A stretch of 64,000 bases of DNA, taken from positions 26,987-90,986 of the forward strand of contig JAJEBK010000018.1 of the NCBI GenBank assembly GCA_022823945.1, read 5' to 3'. Of the stretch, positions 8,735-18,417 are shown one piece after another (the stretch's first letter is position 1; every line of letters begins with the position of its first letter). The position numbers and the translations under genes were made by a program. The notes below the pieces were generated by a model. It saw nothing but the letters and a program-made list of their open reading frames with translations. It was not told the origin of the DNA and made no database searches. The stretch comes from Anaerolineae bacterium (GTDB taxonomy: Bacteria > Chloroflexota > Anaerolineae > Aggregatilineales > Phototrophicaceae).

Positions 8735-9913
8735 TCAATCCATATGCCGCTGCCAACTGCCTTTGTCCAGGATCTGCTCAATCGCCGCCAGAGCCGCGCG
8801 GATTTCATCATCGCTGTTGTAAAAATGTGGCGCGATGCGGATGCCGGCTTTGGGACGGAAGTCGATCTTGATATCGCGCGCCAGCAGCTCGCAGGAGACC
8901 TCATAAGCATGGGGCGGATTGACCGTGACAGTGCCGGCGCGCTCTTCGGGCAATCGCGGCGAGACGACTTCATATCCCAGCGCATCTGCCAATTCGATAA
9001 CCAAAGCGGTTTGACGCATGGATTTTTCGCGGATGGCAGCGACACCGACCTGGGCGATGATGTCGACGCCGGGTTGTACAGCATGCAGCGAGGCAATGCC
9101 CGGCGTGCCATTCATCAGCCGATAACTGTCTTCGCGCAGGTCTAGCCCCTCCACATCAAAGTCGAATGGCGCGCGACTGGCGAACCAGCCGGTCACTTTG
9201 GGCTTCAAGCCGGGCAGCAGGTCGGGACGCACATACATAAACACGCCGCCAGGTCCGCCACAGAGCCACTTCAGGGTGCCGCCGATGTAATAGTCGACAT
9301 CCCACGCGGCGACATCCACCGGGATGACCCCCACGCTGTGATAGCCATTGAACAACGTTTGCGCGCCGACTCGATGCGCCTTTGCCGTGATTTCCTTCGC
9401 CGGCATGATAAACGCGCTGCGAAAGCACACATGCGAAACGCTGACCAGCCGCGTGCGCTCGTCAATCGCAGCCAGCAGCTCGTCGATATCGATGCTTACG
9501 CCATCGCGCGATTCGATCATCTGCACTTCGATATGTGGCGGCAGCCAACTGCGCAAGGCATAGACATCGCTGGGAAAGTCGAGGTTGGTGATGACAACTT
9601 TGTCGCGTTTCGTGTCGCTATAGTCCAGCGCGCCCAACAAGATACTGTTGGCTATGCTGGCATTTTGGTGCATCAGCACCGTGCCCGGTGCCGCGCCCAT
9701 CAAAGGGGCGATCTTGTCACCGACGGTCTGGGGCAACTCGAACCAGCCGCAGCCCCAAGCCGAAACGCCTTGCCCCGCCCAGGTATCGGCATACTGCTGC
9801 AAGCTGGCATAGACGCCGCGCGGCATGGCACCCAGCGAATTGCTGATGAGGTAATTGCAGCGCTCCAGGATCGGGAATTCGCCGCGCCATTCTAGCAAGC
9901 TGTCTGTGGTCAT
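8735..9913 (-). CDS. Aminotransferase class V-fold PLP enzyme (kynureninase-like)
   Basis: 'NASIANSILLGALDY', 'VSVSHVCFRSAFIMPAKEI', 'YYIGGTLKWLCGGPGG' PLP-Lys context. Confidence 0.8.
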   Translation of the reverse strand: MTTDSLLEWRGEFPILERCNYLISNSLGAMPRGVYASLQQYADTWAGQGVSAWGCGWFELPQTVGDKIAPLMGAAPGTVLMHQNASIANSILLGALDYSDTKRDKVVITNLDFPSDVYALRSWLPPHIEVQMIESRDGVSIDIDELLAAIDERTRLVSVSHVCFRSAFIMPAKEITAKAHRVGAQTLFNGYHSVGVIPVDVAAWDVDYYIGGTLKWLCGGPGGVFMYVRPDLLPGLKPKVTGWFASRAPFDFDVEGLDLREDSYRLMNGTPGIASLHAVQPGVDIIAQVGVAAIREKSMRQTALVIELADALGYEVVSPRLPEERAGTVTVNPPHAYEVSCELLARDIKIDFRPKAGIRIAPHFYNSDDEIRAALAAIEQILDKGSWQRHMD

Positions 9914-9938
9914 GCTGTCCTCATTCTCGTATAGGTGG

Positions 9939-10901
9939 CTAGCGGGGAAAGAGGGCTCTGCGCATCTGCGACAGCCGCTGCAAACGATAAGGCATCGTTC
10001 GTTCGAGGCGGCGCTGCATTTCTGCTGTCAGCAGCGCTTTATCCTGCGGCGCGACCAGCGATTTGGCGATTAAAGCGTCAATTAACCGTTCCATATCGCG
10101 CCTGGCAACCCTGCGCTCTGCCCAGCCGAGTTTCTGCCCCTTGGCAATGCGCTGCAAGCGGTCGAGGCTGGCTGCTGGCGCTTCGCCCCATAGGTCGCGC
10201 AATATACGCGCTTTGACTTCGTCGGCCTGGGCTTGGTGCAGCGGGACCTGGCTGCGTGTGACGCTGTGCGAACTTTCATGGCGGCGGTAGCGATAGAGGT
10301 TTTCGGGCAAGTTGGCGAATTGTATGCTCGTCTGTTTGAGCATGCGCCAGGGCAGTTCCCGCTCTTCGCCGGAACGTCTGCCTGCTTCGTAACCACCAAC
10401 CGCCTGTAGCAGTTCACGGCGAAACATGACTGTGGTGTAGATAAAGCTCACGCCGCCCAGCATATCGAATAGGATGAGGGCATGCTGCTGTGGCAGGGCG
10501 AATCGGTAGAGCACTTGCGACAAGTCTTTGTTGGCCAACTCGCCCTCTGTGCCAACGGCGCCGATTTCGGGATGCGCCTCCAGGAATGCGACCTGCTTCT
10601 CGAGTCGCTGTGGCAGGCTGATATCATCACAGTCCATAAAGGTGATGTAGTCGCCCGCCGCGGCGTGGATGCCATGATTGCGGGCGTCTGCCATGCCCAT
10701 GTTATGCCCCAGCTGCAACAAGCGAATGCGTTCATCGCGCTGCTGGCAGTCTTGTACGATCTGCGCCGAAGCGTCTTGCGAGCCATCATCGACGATCAGA
10801 AATTCAAAGTCGGTCAGGGTCTGCGTCAAGATGCTGGCGATGGCTTCGCTGAGGTAGGCCTCGCCGTTGTATACCGCCATGACGACGCTGACTTTGGGCA
10901 T
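9939..10901 (-). CDS. Glycosyltransferase family 2
   Basis: 'PKVSVVMAVYNGEAYLSEAIASILTQTLTDFEFLIVDDGSQDAS', 'DYITFMDCDD'. Confidence 0.92.
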   Translation of the reverse strand: MPKVSVVMAVYNGEAYLSEAIASILTQTLTDFEFLIVDDGSQDASAQIVQDCQQRDERIRLLQLGHNMGMADARNHGIHAAAGDYITFMDCDDISLPQRLEKQVAFLEAHPEIGAVGTEGELANKDLSQVLYRFALPQQHALILFDMLGGVSFIYTTVMFRRELLQAVGGYEAGRRSGEERELPWRMLKQTSIQFANLPENLYRYRRHESSHSVTRSQVPLHQAQADEVKARILRDLWGEAPAASLDRLQRIAKGQKLGWAERRVARRDMERLIDALIAKSLVAPQDKALLTAEMQRRLERTMPYRLQRLSQMRRALFPR

Positions 10902-10949
10902 GGATAGTTTGTCTCGAGCGCTGCCTGGTCGAGCGCGAGTATACCATAG

Positions 10950-11031
10950 ATACCCCCTCGGTCCCCCGACGGGACAGGGGGAGGCAGATTTTGGCTACCC
11001 TCTCCGTCCTGACGGGGAGGGGTAGGGGGCC
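10950..11031. repeat. C/G-rich palindromic repeat (family A), two units
   Basis: CCCCCTCGGTCCCCCGACGGGACAGGGGGAGGCA and GGCTACCCTCTCCGTCCTGACGGGGAGGGG. Confidence 0.8.
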
Positions 11032-11095
11032 TGGCGTTGACTCGGCGGCGGACGGTGGCTACTATTTGCTGCATTGACGGCGAGAGGCAAAAGCG

Positions 11096-11497
11096 ATGAC
11101 CGAGCCAAACATCAACACTGTCGGCGGCAATGGCAGCTTCCAGGAGGTGATCGCCAATTCTTCACCAGAGATTCAGTCCATGGCGCACGCTGCCCGCGCG
11201 CTGCTGGCGGATGTCATGCCGGGCATCACCGAGGTGCCCTGGGCGCGCCAGAAGATCGCTGGTTATGGCGTCGGTCCGAAAAAAATGTCGCAGCATTTTT
11301 GTTATATCGCGCCATTTAAGCGGCATCTCAACCTGGGCTTCATGTATGGCGCGCATTTGCCCGACCCCGAGAATCTGCTGGAAGGCAAAGGCACGGACCT
11401 GCGGCATATCAAAATCCGCCGGGCTGACGACCTGCATAAGCCCGCCGTGCGTGAACTGATCCTGCAGGCGAGCCAATATCTGCCGAAACTGAAGTGA
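11096..11497 (+). CDS. DUF1801-like protein
   Basis: 133 aa; 'KMSQHFCYIAPFKRHLNLGFMYGAHLPDPENLLEGKGTDLRHIKIR'. Confidence 0.65.
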   Translation: MTEPNINTVGGNGSFQEVIANSSPEIQSMAHAARALLADVMPGITEVPWARQKIAGYGVGPKKMSQHFCYIAPFKRHLNLGFMYGAHLPDPENLLEGKGTDLRHIKIRRADDLHKPAVRELILQASQYLPKLK

Positions 11498-11518
11498 GTT
11501 TGCTGCGCCTGCTGTGAG

Positions 11519-11947
11519 CTAGCTGGGCAAGGTACCGACTCGGTCGCTGTCGAGCTTTTCTTCGATATTCTTCACCTGCACCTGCAGCACACGAACATCG
11601 CCCTGCAAGTCCTTGACGGAGTTGTTCAGGTCATTAACACGCTCTGTCAATGCGGCGATGTCGGACTTGGACTCGATCCTGTTGGCTTCCATACTGTCAC
11701 TATTGCCTTGGATGCCAGCATACAATTCAGCGCGCGTGGCGTCTATCTTGTCACTGTTGTCTTTGATGCCGGCATATAGTTCAGCGCGTGTGGCGTCTAT
11801 CTTGTCGCTGTTGCCTTTGATGTCGGACTTCAACTCCAGGCGTGTGGCATCAATCTTTGTGTCAAGCGACCGATAGTGATAGACAATGGTCAGAATTACT
11901 GCTACGACACTGCCGATAGTAACTAGAATCTCGGCGGACACTTGCAC
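11519..11947 (-). CDS. N-terminal TM plus tandem 18-aa coiled-coil repeat protein
   Basis: Hydrophobic N-terminus followed by KIDATR(L/A)EL(K/Y)(S/A)(D/G)I(K/Q)(G/D)NSD repeats. Confidence 0.65.
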   Translation of the reverse strand: MQVSAEILVTIGSVVAVILTIVYHYRSLDTKIDATRLELKSDIKGNSDKIDATRAELYAGIKDNSDKIDATRAELYAGIQGNSDSMEANRIESKSDIAALTERVNDLNNSVKDLQGDVRVLQVQVKNIEEKLDSDRVGTLPS

Positions 11948-12034
11948 AGCTTCTTCCCCTTCTCGTCAACCTGTGCCGAACTCTCCTCTTAGCGTACCTC
12001 GCCGCGCGCAGTCGGTCAAATTGCGGAGGTCTTT

Positions 12035-13003
12035 TCAGCTCTTCAGCCCGCGGATCTTGCCGAACATATCGCGGAAGACCGGGTCGCGATGGATGAAGCT
12101 CGCCACGCGCACAAGCTGCCGGCTGCGATCGACACTCCAGGTGACCTGGTCGGTCAGCAGCGGACTGTTCGTCAGTTCGCTGGGCACCCACTCGGCGTTG
12201 ATGAGCCAGGCAATAGTCGAAATATCCCATATCACGCTGGATGCCGCGAAGACTTCAGGGCGGTATTCGGCGAAGATCTGGCACAAGTAATCGCCCACTG
12301 CGCTCGTGCCACCGATGCTCGCGCGCAACTCTGGCAAAGTTGTCAGCAAGTGCGAGCTGACGCCCAGGCAGGGCACGATGACAAGAGGCACGCCGCTGTC
12401 CAGCACGACTTGCGCCGCCGGCACATCCTGCGCCAGGTTGAATTCGCGCGTATGCCCCCAGTGCAATGCGTGCCCAGCCAGCCAGACCACCACAATCTTG
12501 CTGATGATCTCGGGCGCAAGCAGCAGCGCCGAAGCCACATTGGTGATCGCGCCGATGGCAACGACATAGAGGGGATCGTCGTCTGGGCTGGCAAGCGCTT
12601 TGTCGATCAGGTTGCGGACGGCGACGCTATCGACTGGCTCGCGACCAGCGCCCAGATACGACTCCGCGCCTCGGTAGGCAAAGCCATCGGCAGCGATGCT
12701 CAAAAATTCCAGCAGGCGCAGAATCTCGTCATAACTCTTCTGCATCCCATCGCCAGGCGACTCGGAGCGGCTGTTGTGAAATGGCGCGGCATATACCGCT
12801 TCGACCGACAGCTGCTGTGGCGAAAGCAGCGCATATACAAGGGCGAATTGGTCGTCAATCTCGTTGTAAGTATCCGTATCCAGCACCATGCGCACTTTGT
12901 CGCGCGGTGGCTGCAAACGTTCCAGGCGGAAGGCATCGCTCAAGGTGGGAAAAATCATCATCTGTCCTTGCCATTGTTGGCGTAAATAAATGCGAGCGGT
13001 CAT
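12035..13003 (-). CDS. Nucleoside hydrolase (inosine/uridine-preferring family)
   Basis: 'MVLDTDTYNEIDDQFALVYALLS' Asp cluster near N-terminus; 'VVAIGAITNVASALLLAPEI'. Confidence 0.88.
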   Translation of the reverse strand: MTARIYLRQQWQGQMMIFPTLSDAFRLERLQPPRDKVRMVLDTDTYNEIDDQFALVYALLSPQQLSVEAVYAAPFHNSRSESPGDGMQKSYDEILRLLEFLSIAADGFAYRGAESYLGAGREPVDSVAVRNLIDKALASPDDDPLYVVAIGAITNVASALLLAPEIISKIVVVWLAGHALHWGHTREFNLAQDVPAAQVVLDSGVPLVIVPCLGVSSHLLTTLPELRASIGGTSAVGDYLCQIFAEYRPEVFAASSVIWDISTIAWLINAEWVPSELTNSPLLTDQVTWSVDRSRQLVRVASFIHRDPVFRDMFGKIRGLKS

Positions 13004-13055
13004 TTTACCCGCCCGTTGCGGGGATTATACCGTTTGCGCGTTGGGGTGGCCAGAT

Positions 13056-14435
13056 TCAGGGCGTCGTGCCTGGCTGGATATAGGCGGTGCCATGCGTCTG
13101 ATAGACCGGCGGATAGATTACCGCAGCATCCAGCGCGCTCTGACCTTGCTCGAAGTATTGCATCACAGTCACAATCGGGGCGGGCCATTGATGCCACATG
13201 AAAGCGGGTATGTCCGATGGAAGGTCGGGGTTGTGGCTGCCATAATCAAAGAAATAGCGCCCTTGGGACAATTCCACATCTGATGTTTCCAGGGCGGCGA
13301 CAATGGCCTCGGGGTCGGTGAAAGTGCCGGCGCGCTCAATGGCATTCGCCAGCAGCAGCACGCTGTCATAGGGTTCCATGGCGAAGCTGGGCGCGGTATC
13401 ATCCCAGTATGCTTCATACTTTCGATTGAGTTCGGTGCCCATCACGCTGAATAGAGAGGGGATGACGCCGGTGCGATTGAAGGCGCAGTAATTGCCATCT
13501 TCGACGCTATCCCAAAACTGCGTCGATTGCTCGGCGTCATAGCCGGCGATGCAAATCGTGTCCTGGCTGGGCGCGATGCCCAGTTCCGCCATTTGCTGGT
13601 TGAGGTTGAGCGCGGTATCGCCGGTGATGATGATATGGATGGCGTCAGCCGGCTCCGGGCGCGATTCAATGCGGCTGAGAATAGGGACGAAATCTTCGGT
13701 GCCCAGTTCGATATTGAATTGCTCGACCGCGATGCCAGCCGCCTGCAGCCGCGCTTTCTCGTCAGCCGCGGCCGGTTGCCCAAAGTCAGTATTCTCCGCC
13801 ATGATGATCACATCGTCAACGCCCAGCGAAATGAGCCAATCGGCGACCACCGCGCCCACCATCGACCAGGCGGGCGAGATGCGGAAGATATAATCTGTCC
13901 CGTCATTGATGCGCGGCGGCCGCCCGTCGAATTCGCTGATGCCATTGGCAGTGACATTGTCGTTCCAAGGACCCGCCCAGACTGTCGGGATGTGGTTTTC
14001 TTGCAAGATGCCCATCGCCGCCAGCGCCACCGCGCTATGGAAGCCAGCGACCGCACCGTGAATGCCTTCATCGAATATAAACCGTTCCGCCACCGACTGC
14101 CCGCGTTCGGAGATGCCTTCGGTATCCCCGGTGATGATCTCCAGCCGATAATCAACGCCGTTGATGTTGATTCCGCATTCGGCGTTGATGTCTTCGGCTG
14201 CTTGCTTAACCGCCCAGTCAATGACGACTCCGGCCACCACCGCTCCGGGCGCGGATAGCGGCGCGAAGGCACCAAACTTTATCGTCTCATCGGCGAATTC
14301 ACATTGGCTTTCGGCGCGGGCAAGACTCAAATTCGCCATTAGCGCTGTGAGAAACAACAGGAACAGCGCACAGGCTGGCGGTTTATGGATCATGCCCTTG
14401 CCACTCGATTCCATAAGAAGCTCCGCTGCATGCAA
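13056..14435 (-). CDS. Branched-chain amino acid-type ABC transporter substrate-binding protein (paralog 1)
   Basis: Signal-peptide-like N-terminus; periplasmic binding fold 'IKFGAFAPLSAPGAV...AAEDINAECGI'. Confidence 0.85.
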   Translation of the reverse strand: MHAAELLMESSGKGMIHKPPACALFLLFLTALMANLSLARAESQCEFADETIKFGAFAPLSAPGAVVAGVVIDWAVKQAAEDINAECGININGVDYRLEIITGDTEGISERGQSVAERFIFDEGIHGAVAGFHSAVALAAMGILQENHIPTVWAGPWNDNVTANGISEFDGRPPRINDGTDYIFRISPAWSMVGAVVADWLISLGVDDVIIMAENTDFGQPAAADEKARLQAAGIAVEQFNIELGTEDFVPILSRIESRPEPADAIHIIITGDTALNLNQQMAELGIAPSQDTICIAGYDAEQSTQFWDSVEDGNYCAFNRTGVIPSLFSVMGTELNRKYEAYWDDTAPSFAMEPYDSVLLLANAIERAGTFTDPEAIVAALETSDVELSQGRYFFDYGSHNPDLPSDIPAFMWHQWPAPIVTVMQYFEQGQSALDAAVIYPPVYQTHGTAYIQPGTTP

Positions 14436-14522
14436 ACGGCTATCAGCATATCACTCACGGAGCTTCTCGCGTATTGATAGCAAGCCAGAAACTCGTTGCC
14501 GCTGGCGCAAATCCCCCGATCG

Positions 14523-15854
14523 TCAAGGCGATGCGCCTGGCTGGATATAGGCGGTGCCATGTGTCTGATAGACCGGCGGATAGATTACCGCTGCATCCAG
14601 CGCGCTCTGATCTTGCTCGAAGTATTGCACGACTGTCACAATCGGGTCGGGCCATTGATGCCACAGGTAGGTCGGTTCGCCTTCGGGCAAGTCTGGATTG
14701 TGGCTGCCATAGTCGAAGTAATAGCGTCCCTGCGCCAACTCGATGTCGATAGTCTCCAGCGCGGCAACGATGGCGGCCGCGTCGTTGAAGCTGTCGGCGG
14801 CATCCATCGCCTTGGCCATCAGCCATACGCTATCATAAGGCTCTAGCGCATAGCTGGGGGCGACGCCGCCCCACTCGGCTGTATAGCGGTCATTCACATC
14901 GTGCGCGATATCGCCGAAGAGCGCGGGCGTGGCACCGACACGGGTGAAAGCGCAGTAGTTGCCATCGGGCACAGCCGCCCAAAACTGCGTCGAATCGCCG
15001 GCGAAGCTTTCGGCGACGCAGATGGTATCGGCGCTGGGCGCAATGCCTAGCTCAGCCATCTGCTGCACCAGGTTGAAGCCGGTCTCGCCTGTAACCAGCA
15101 CACGAATGGCATCCGTCGGTTCGGCGCGCGCCAAAACGCGGTTGAGCACAGGCACAAAGTCTTCTGTGCCCAGCTCGAAGCTGTACTGCTCGACTGTCAC
15201 GCCGGCCGCTTCCAAGAGGGCTGCTTCATCGGCCGCGGCCGGGATGCCATAATCGGTGTTCTCCGTCATGATGATGACATCATCCAGGCCAAGCTCGATG
15301 AACCAGTTCGCAGCCACCGCCGCCACCATGGAATTGGCTGGCGAGGTGCGGAAGATATAGTCGACGCCGTCTTCTACCCGTGGCGCCCGGCCATCAAATT
15401 CGATGATGCCGTTGGCGGTGATGTTGTCATTCCAGGGTCCGGCGAAGAGCGTGGGGATGGAGTTTTCCTGCGTCACCAGCATCGTTGCCAGCGCCACCGC
15501 GCTATGGTAGCCGCCGACAACGCCATGCACGCCATCTTCAAAGATCCAGCGCTCGGCCAGAGCCTGTCCGCGCTCAGAGATGCCTTCGCTGTCGCCAGTC
15601 AGCACTTCTATGCGGTGGTTGACGCCAGCAATATCGATCCCGCAATCGGCGTTGATATCGGCTGCCGCCTGCTGATAGGACCAGTCGATGATGACGCCGG
15701 CACCGGTCGCTCCTGGTGGCGAAAGCGGCGCGATGCCACCCAGACGGATGGTCTCCTCGGCGAATTCGCAGTGCGAGTCGGCGTATGCGGCTGGCAGAAC
15801 GAGCGAAAACAGAACAAGCAGCATTGCCAAAAAAGTGATTTTGTAGCGCATCAT
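14523..15854 (-). CDS. Branched-chain amino acid-type ABC transporter substrate-binding protein (paralog 2)
   Basis: Strong similarity to 13056..14435, including 'YPPVYQTHGTAYIQPG'. Confidence 0.85.
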   Translation of the reverse strand: MMRYKITFLAMLLVLFSLVLPAAYADSHCEFAEETIRLGGIAPLSPPGATGAGVIIDWSYQQAAADINADCGIDIAGVNHRIEVLTGDSEGISERGQALAERWIFEDGVHGVVGGYHSAVALATMLVTQENSIPTLFAGPWNDNITANGIIEFDGRAPRVEDGVDYIFRTSPANSMVAAVAANWFIELGLDDVIIMTENTDYGIPAAADEAALLEAAGVTVEQYSFELGTEDFVPVLNRVLARAEPTDAIRVLVTGETGFNLVQQMAELGIAPSADTICVAESFAGDSTQFWAAVPDGNYCAFTRVGATPALFGDIAHDVNDRYTAEWGGVAPSYALEPYDSVWLMAKAMDAADSFNDAAAIVAALETIDIELAQGRYYFDYGSHNPDLPEGEPTYLWHQWPDPIVTVVQYFEQDQSALDAAVIYPPVYQTHGTAYIQPGASP

Positions 15855-16012
15855 ACTTTCCTCCTCATTGCATAGGCAATTTATCCTAATTAACAGTGTA
15901 CGATAAATTGAGCCAGGGAGTCAAGCAAGTGCGCAACCCGGCCAGTGCAATCGCATCAAAATGAAAGCTCGCGCGTATTCTGCTTCATCGGACTTATCGA
16001 GGGGTCTTTTAG

Positions 16013-16127
16013 GGCGAGTCACCGCCTCGCCCCTACTTGCCGTCTGGGAATCTCTGTGAAACCAACCAATGTATTGCAACAATCAAATGGAATCGCGTAG
16101 GGGCGACTCTTGAGTCGCCCAAACGAA
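16013..16127. repeat. Short inverted intergenic repeat (family C, GTAGGGGCGACTCttGAGTCGCCC type)
   Basis: gggcgagtcaccgcctcgcccctac and gtaggggcgactcttgagtcgccc within about 115 bp; related strings near 43285 and 57208. Confidence 0.55.
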
Positions 16128-16195
16128 CCATTGTGGTGTTGTGGGCGAGACAAGCAGCACCCTACCTTTGGATGAGATCCTGGCGCATCCGGGTC

Positions 16196-17581
16196 CTAGC
16201 TGCCCACCTCGAAGTACGATGTGCCGTGCGTCTGATATACTTCTGGCCAGACGACAGCGGCATCCAAGCCATTCTGCCCTTCTTTGAAGTATTGCAACAC
16301 GGTGACAACCGGCACGGGCCATTGATGCCACATATAGGCGGGCTCATCGGCGGGCAGGTCGGGATTGTGGCTGCCATATTTGAAGTAATAGCGCCCCTGT
16401 GAAAGCTCAATATCCGCCAGCTCCAGGGCGGCTACGACAGCCTCTGCATCCGTATAGCTGCCGGCTCGCTGAATCGCGTCTGCCATGAGCCAAACGCTGT
16501 CATAGGCTTCCATGGCGAAGCTGACCAGGATATCGCCGAAGTCTTCCAGATAGCGCCGATCCAGCTCGGCTGCCAGATCAGTATAAAGACCGGGCACTGT
16601 GCCGACCCGTTCAAATACACAGTAGTTGCCATCGGGGACATTGTTCCAGTATTGCGTCGACTGGAACGCCAGGTGGTTGGTGACGCAGATGGTATCGGCT
16701 GTCGGGGCTATGCCCAACTCAGCCATTTGCTGCGTGAGGTTATAGGAAGTTTCACCACTGACCAGCAGGCGGATGGCATCGGGCGGCTCTTGGCGTGCCT
16801 GGATGCGACTGAGGATAGGGACGAAGTCTTCGGTGCCCAGCTCGATTTCCAGTTGCTCGACATGCACGCCGGCGCGTTCCAGGTGCGCTCGTTCGGCGGC
16901 GGCGGCGGGGTGTCCATAGTCGGTGTTTTCCAGGATGATAACCGCGTTGGCCACGCCCTGCGAGACCAGCCAGTCGGTCACGACCTTGCCGACGATGGAA
17001 CTGGGTGGCGCGGTGCGGAATACATAGTCGACGCCCTGGCTGCGGCGCGGCGGCTTGCCCTCATATTCGACATAGCCGGCGGCGCTGATATTGTCGTTGC
17101 GGGGATGGGCATAAATCGTGGGAATGCGATACCGCTGCACCATGCCCATGGTCGCCAGCCCGACCGCGCTGTGATAAAAGCCAACGATGCCCTGCACCTT
17201 GTCCTGCAAGATCAGCCGCTCAACAACCGCCTGCCCATACTCCGACACGCCCTCAGAATCGGCTATGACCATATCCAGGCGATGATTCGCGCCATTAATC
17301 TGGATGCCGCAATCGGCATTGATATCGGCGATGGCTTGCTCGAAGCCCCACTGCATGCCGATGCCGCCAGTCACAGAGCCTGGCGCAGAAAGCGGCACAA
17401 CAGCGCCCAGCCGCACGACTTCTTCGGCGAAGTCGCAATTGTCATCGGCGTGGCTTGTGCCGGCCGCCAATGTGATAAGCAAACACAACATAATCGTGAG
17501 TCGCAATCCTGTCATCGGCATCATTGGCTCCACTGGCCACACAAGCTTTTCACCTCTTAGGATATGGATTTGCTTGCACAA
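16196..17581 (-). CDS. Branched-chain amino acid-type ABC transporter substrate-binding protein (paralog 3)
   Basis: Same architecture as the two preceding genes. Confidence 0.85.
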   Translation of the reverse strand: MCKQIHILRGEKLVWPVEPMMPMTGLRLTIMLCLLITLAAGTSHADDNCDFAEEVVRLGAVVPLSAPGSVTGGIGMQWGFEQAIADINADCGIQINGANHRLDMVIADSEGVSEYGQAVVERLILQDKVQGIVGFYHSAVGLATMGMVQRYRIPTIYAHPRNDNISAAGYVEYEGKPPRRSQGVDYVFRTAPPSSIVGKVVTDWLVSQGVANAVIILENTDYGHPAAAAERAHLERAGVHVEQLEIELGTEDFVPILSRIQARQEPPDAIRLLVSGETSYNLTQQMAELGIAPTADTICVTNHLAFQSTQYWNNVPDGNYCVFERVGTVPGLYTDLAAELDRRYLEDFGDILVSFAMEAYDSVWLMADAIQRAGSYTDAEAVVAALELADIELSQGRYYFKYGSHNPDLPADEPAYMWHQWPVPVVTVLQYFKEGQNGLDAAVVWPEVYQTHGTSYFEVGS

Positions 17582-17733
17582 GGCAAGTGCCGACCAAAAG
17601 CAGAGCCAGGCAAGTTGTGTAACACATCAATCACAAAGGTACAAAAGTCGCAGAGATTGTTTGCCACAGAGGCGCTTGTCATAGGCCAAGTTGAGTATAC
17701 TGCGTCTGCGCTCTTGCTAGAAAAGGAATCGGC

Positions 17734-18360
17734 ATGCCCCGCTTGTTCGTTGCCATCGACCTGCCGGACGCCGCCAAAGACCAGATTCTTGGTTTGCGCG
17801 AGGACGACCTGCCGCCCGGCCGCTGGACACGCCGCGACGCGCTGCACTTGACGCTGCATTTCATCGGCGAAACGGGGGAGAAACAAGCGCGCCGATATGA
17901 GCAGGCGCTGCAGCAGGTGGATGTGCCGGCTTTCGTCTTGCAGATCGGCGGCGTCGGGCAATTTCCGGTCGACAGCAGGCCCCGTGTGATCTGGGCGGGC
18001 ATAGGGAATACGCCGGCGCTGCGCGCGCTGCACGAGGCGGCTGGACGCGCCTTGCAAATCGGCGGCTTTCGGCTGGAACGGCGGCGCTTCCACCCACACA
18101 TCACGCTGATGCGCTTCAAGAAACCGCTGCGCCGAGGTCTGGCAAGCCGCTGGATTCAAGCGCATCTGGATTTCCACATCGAGCCGGTTTCTGTGCGGGA
18201 ATTCGCTTTGTACGAGAGCCAACTGCGTCCGGGCGGCGCGGTCTATACAAAACGCGCAGTGTATGCGCTGCGCAGGCACCCCCCTCAGTCCCCCCGACGA
18301 GTCAGGGGGAGGCAAACTCCCCTCGGTCCCCCGACAGGTCAGGGGGAGCAAATACCTTGA
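17734..18360 (+). CDS. thpR: RNA 2',3'-cyclic phosphodiesterase (2'-5' RNA ligase family)
   Basis: 'HLTLHFIGE' and 'HPHITLMRF' HxTx motifs; C-terminal ~28 aa encoded by a C/G-rich repeat. Confidence 0.9.
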   Translation: MPRLFVAIDLPDAAKDQILGLREDDLPPGRWTRRDALHLTLHFIGETGEKQARRYEQALQQVDVPAFVLQIGGVGQFPVDSRPRVIWAGIGNTPALRALHEAAGRALQIGGFRLERRRFHPHITLMRFKKPLRRGLASRWIQAHLDFHIEPVSVREFALYESQLRPGGAVYTKRAVYALRRHPPQSPRRVRGRQTPLGPPTGQGEQIP

Positions 18361-18396
18361 CCCCCCTCTCTGATGCTTTGGGGAGGGGCCGGAGGT
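18279..18396. repeat. C/G-rich palindromic repeats (family A) overlapping 3' end of thpR
   Basis: cccccctcagtccccccgacgagtcagggggaggcaaactcccctcggtcccccgacaggtcagggggag... Confidence 0.85.
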
Positions 18397-18417
18397 TGGT
18401 GTAGGACGCACCCTTCC

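Noticed and set aside
14455-14826. ORFs such as 14455..14826(-) and 16083..16331(-) resembling pieces of binding-protein translations
   Set aside because: Off-frame reads of the 3' ends of the neighbouring real genes; no independent support for separate pseudogenes.
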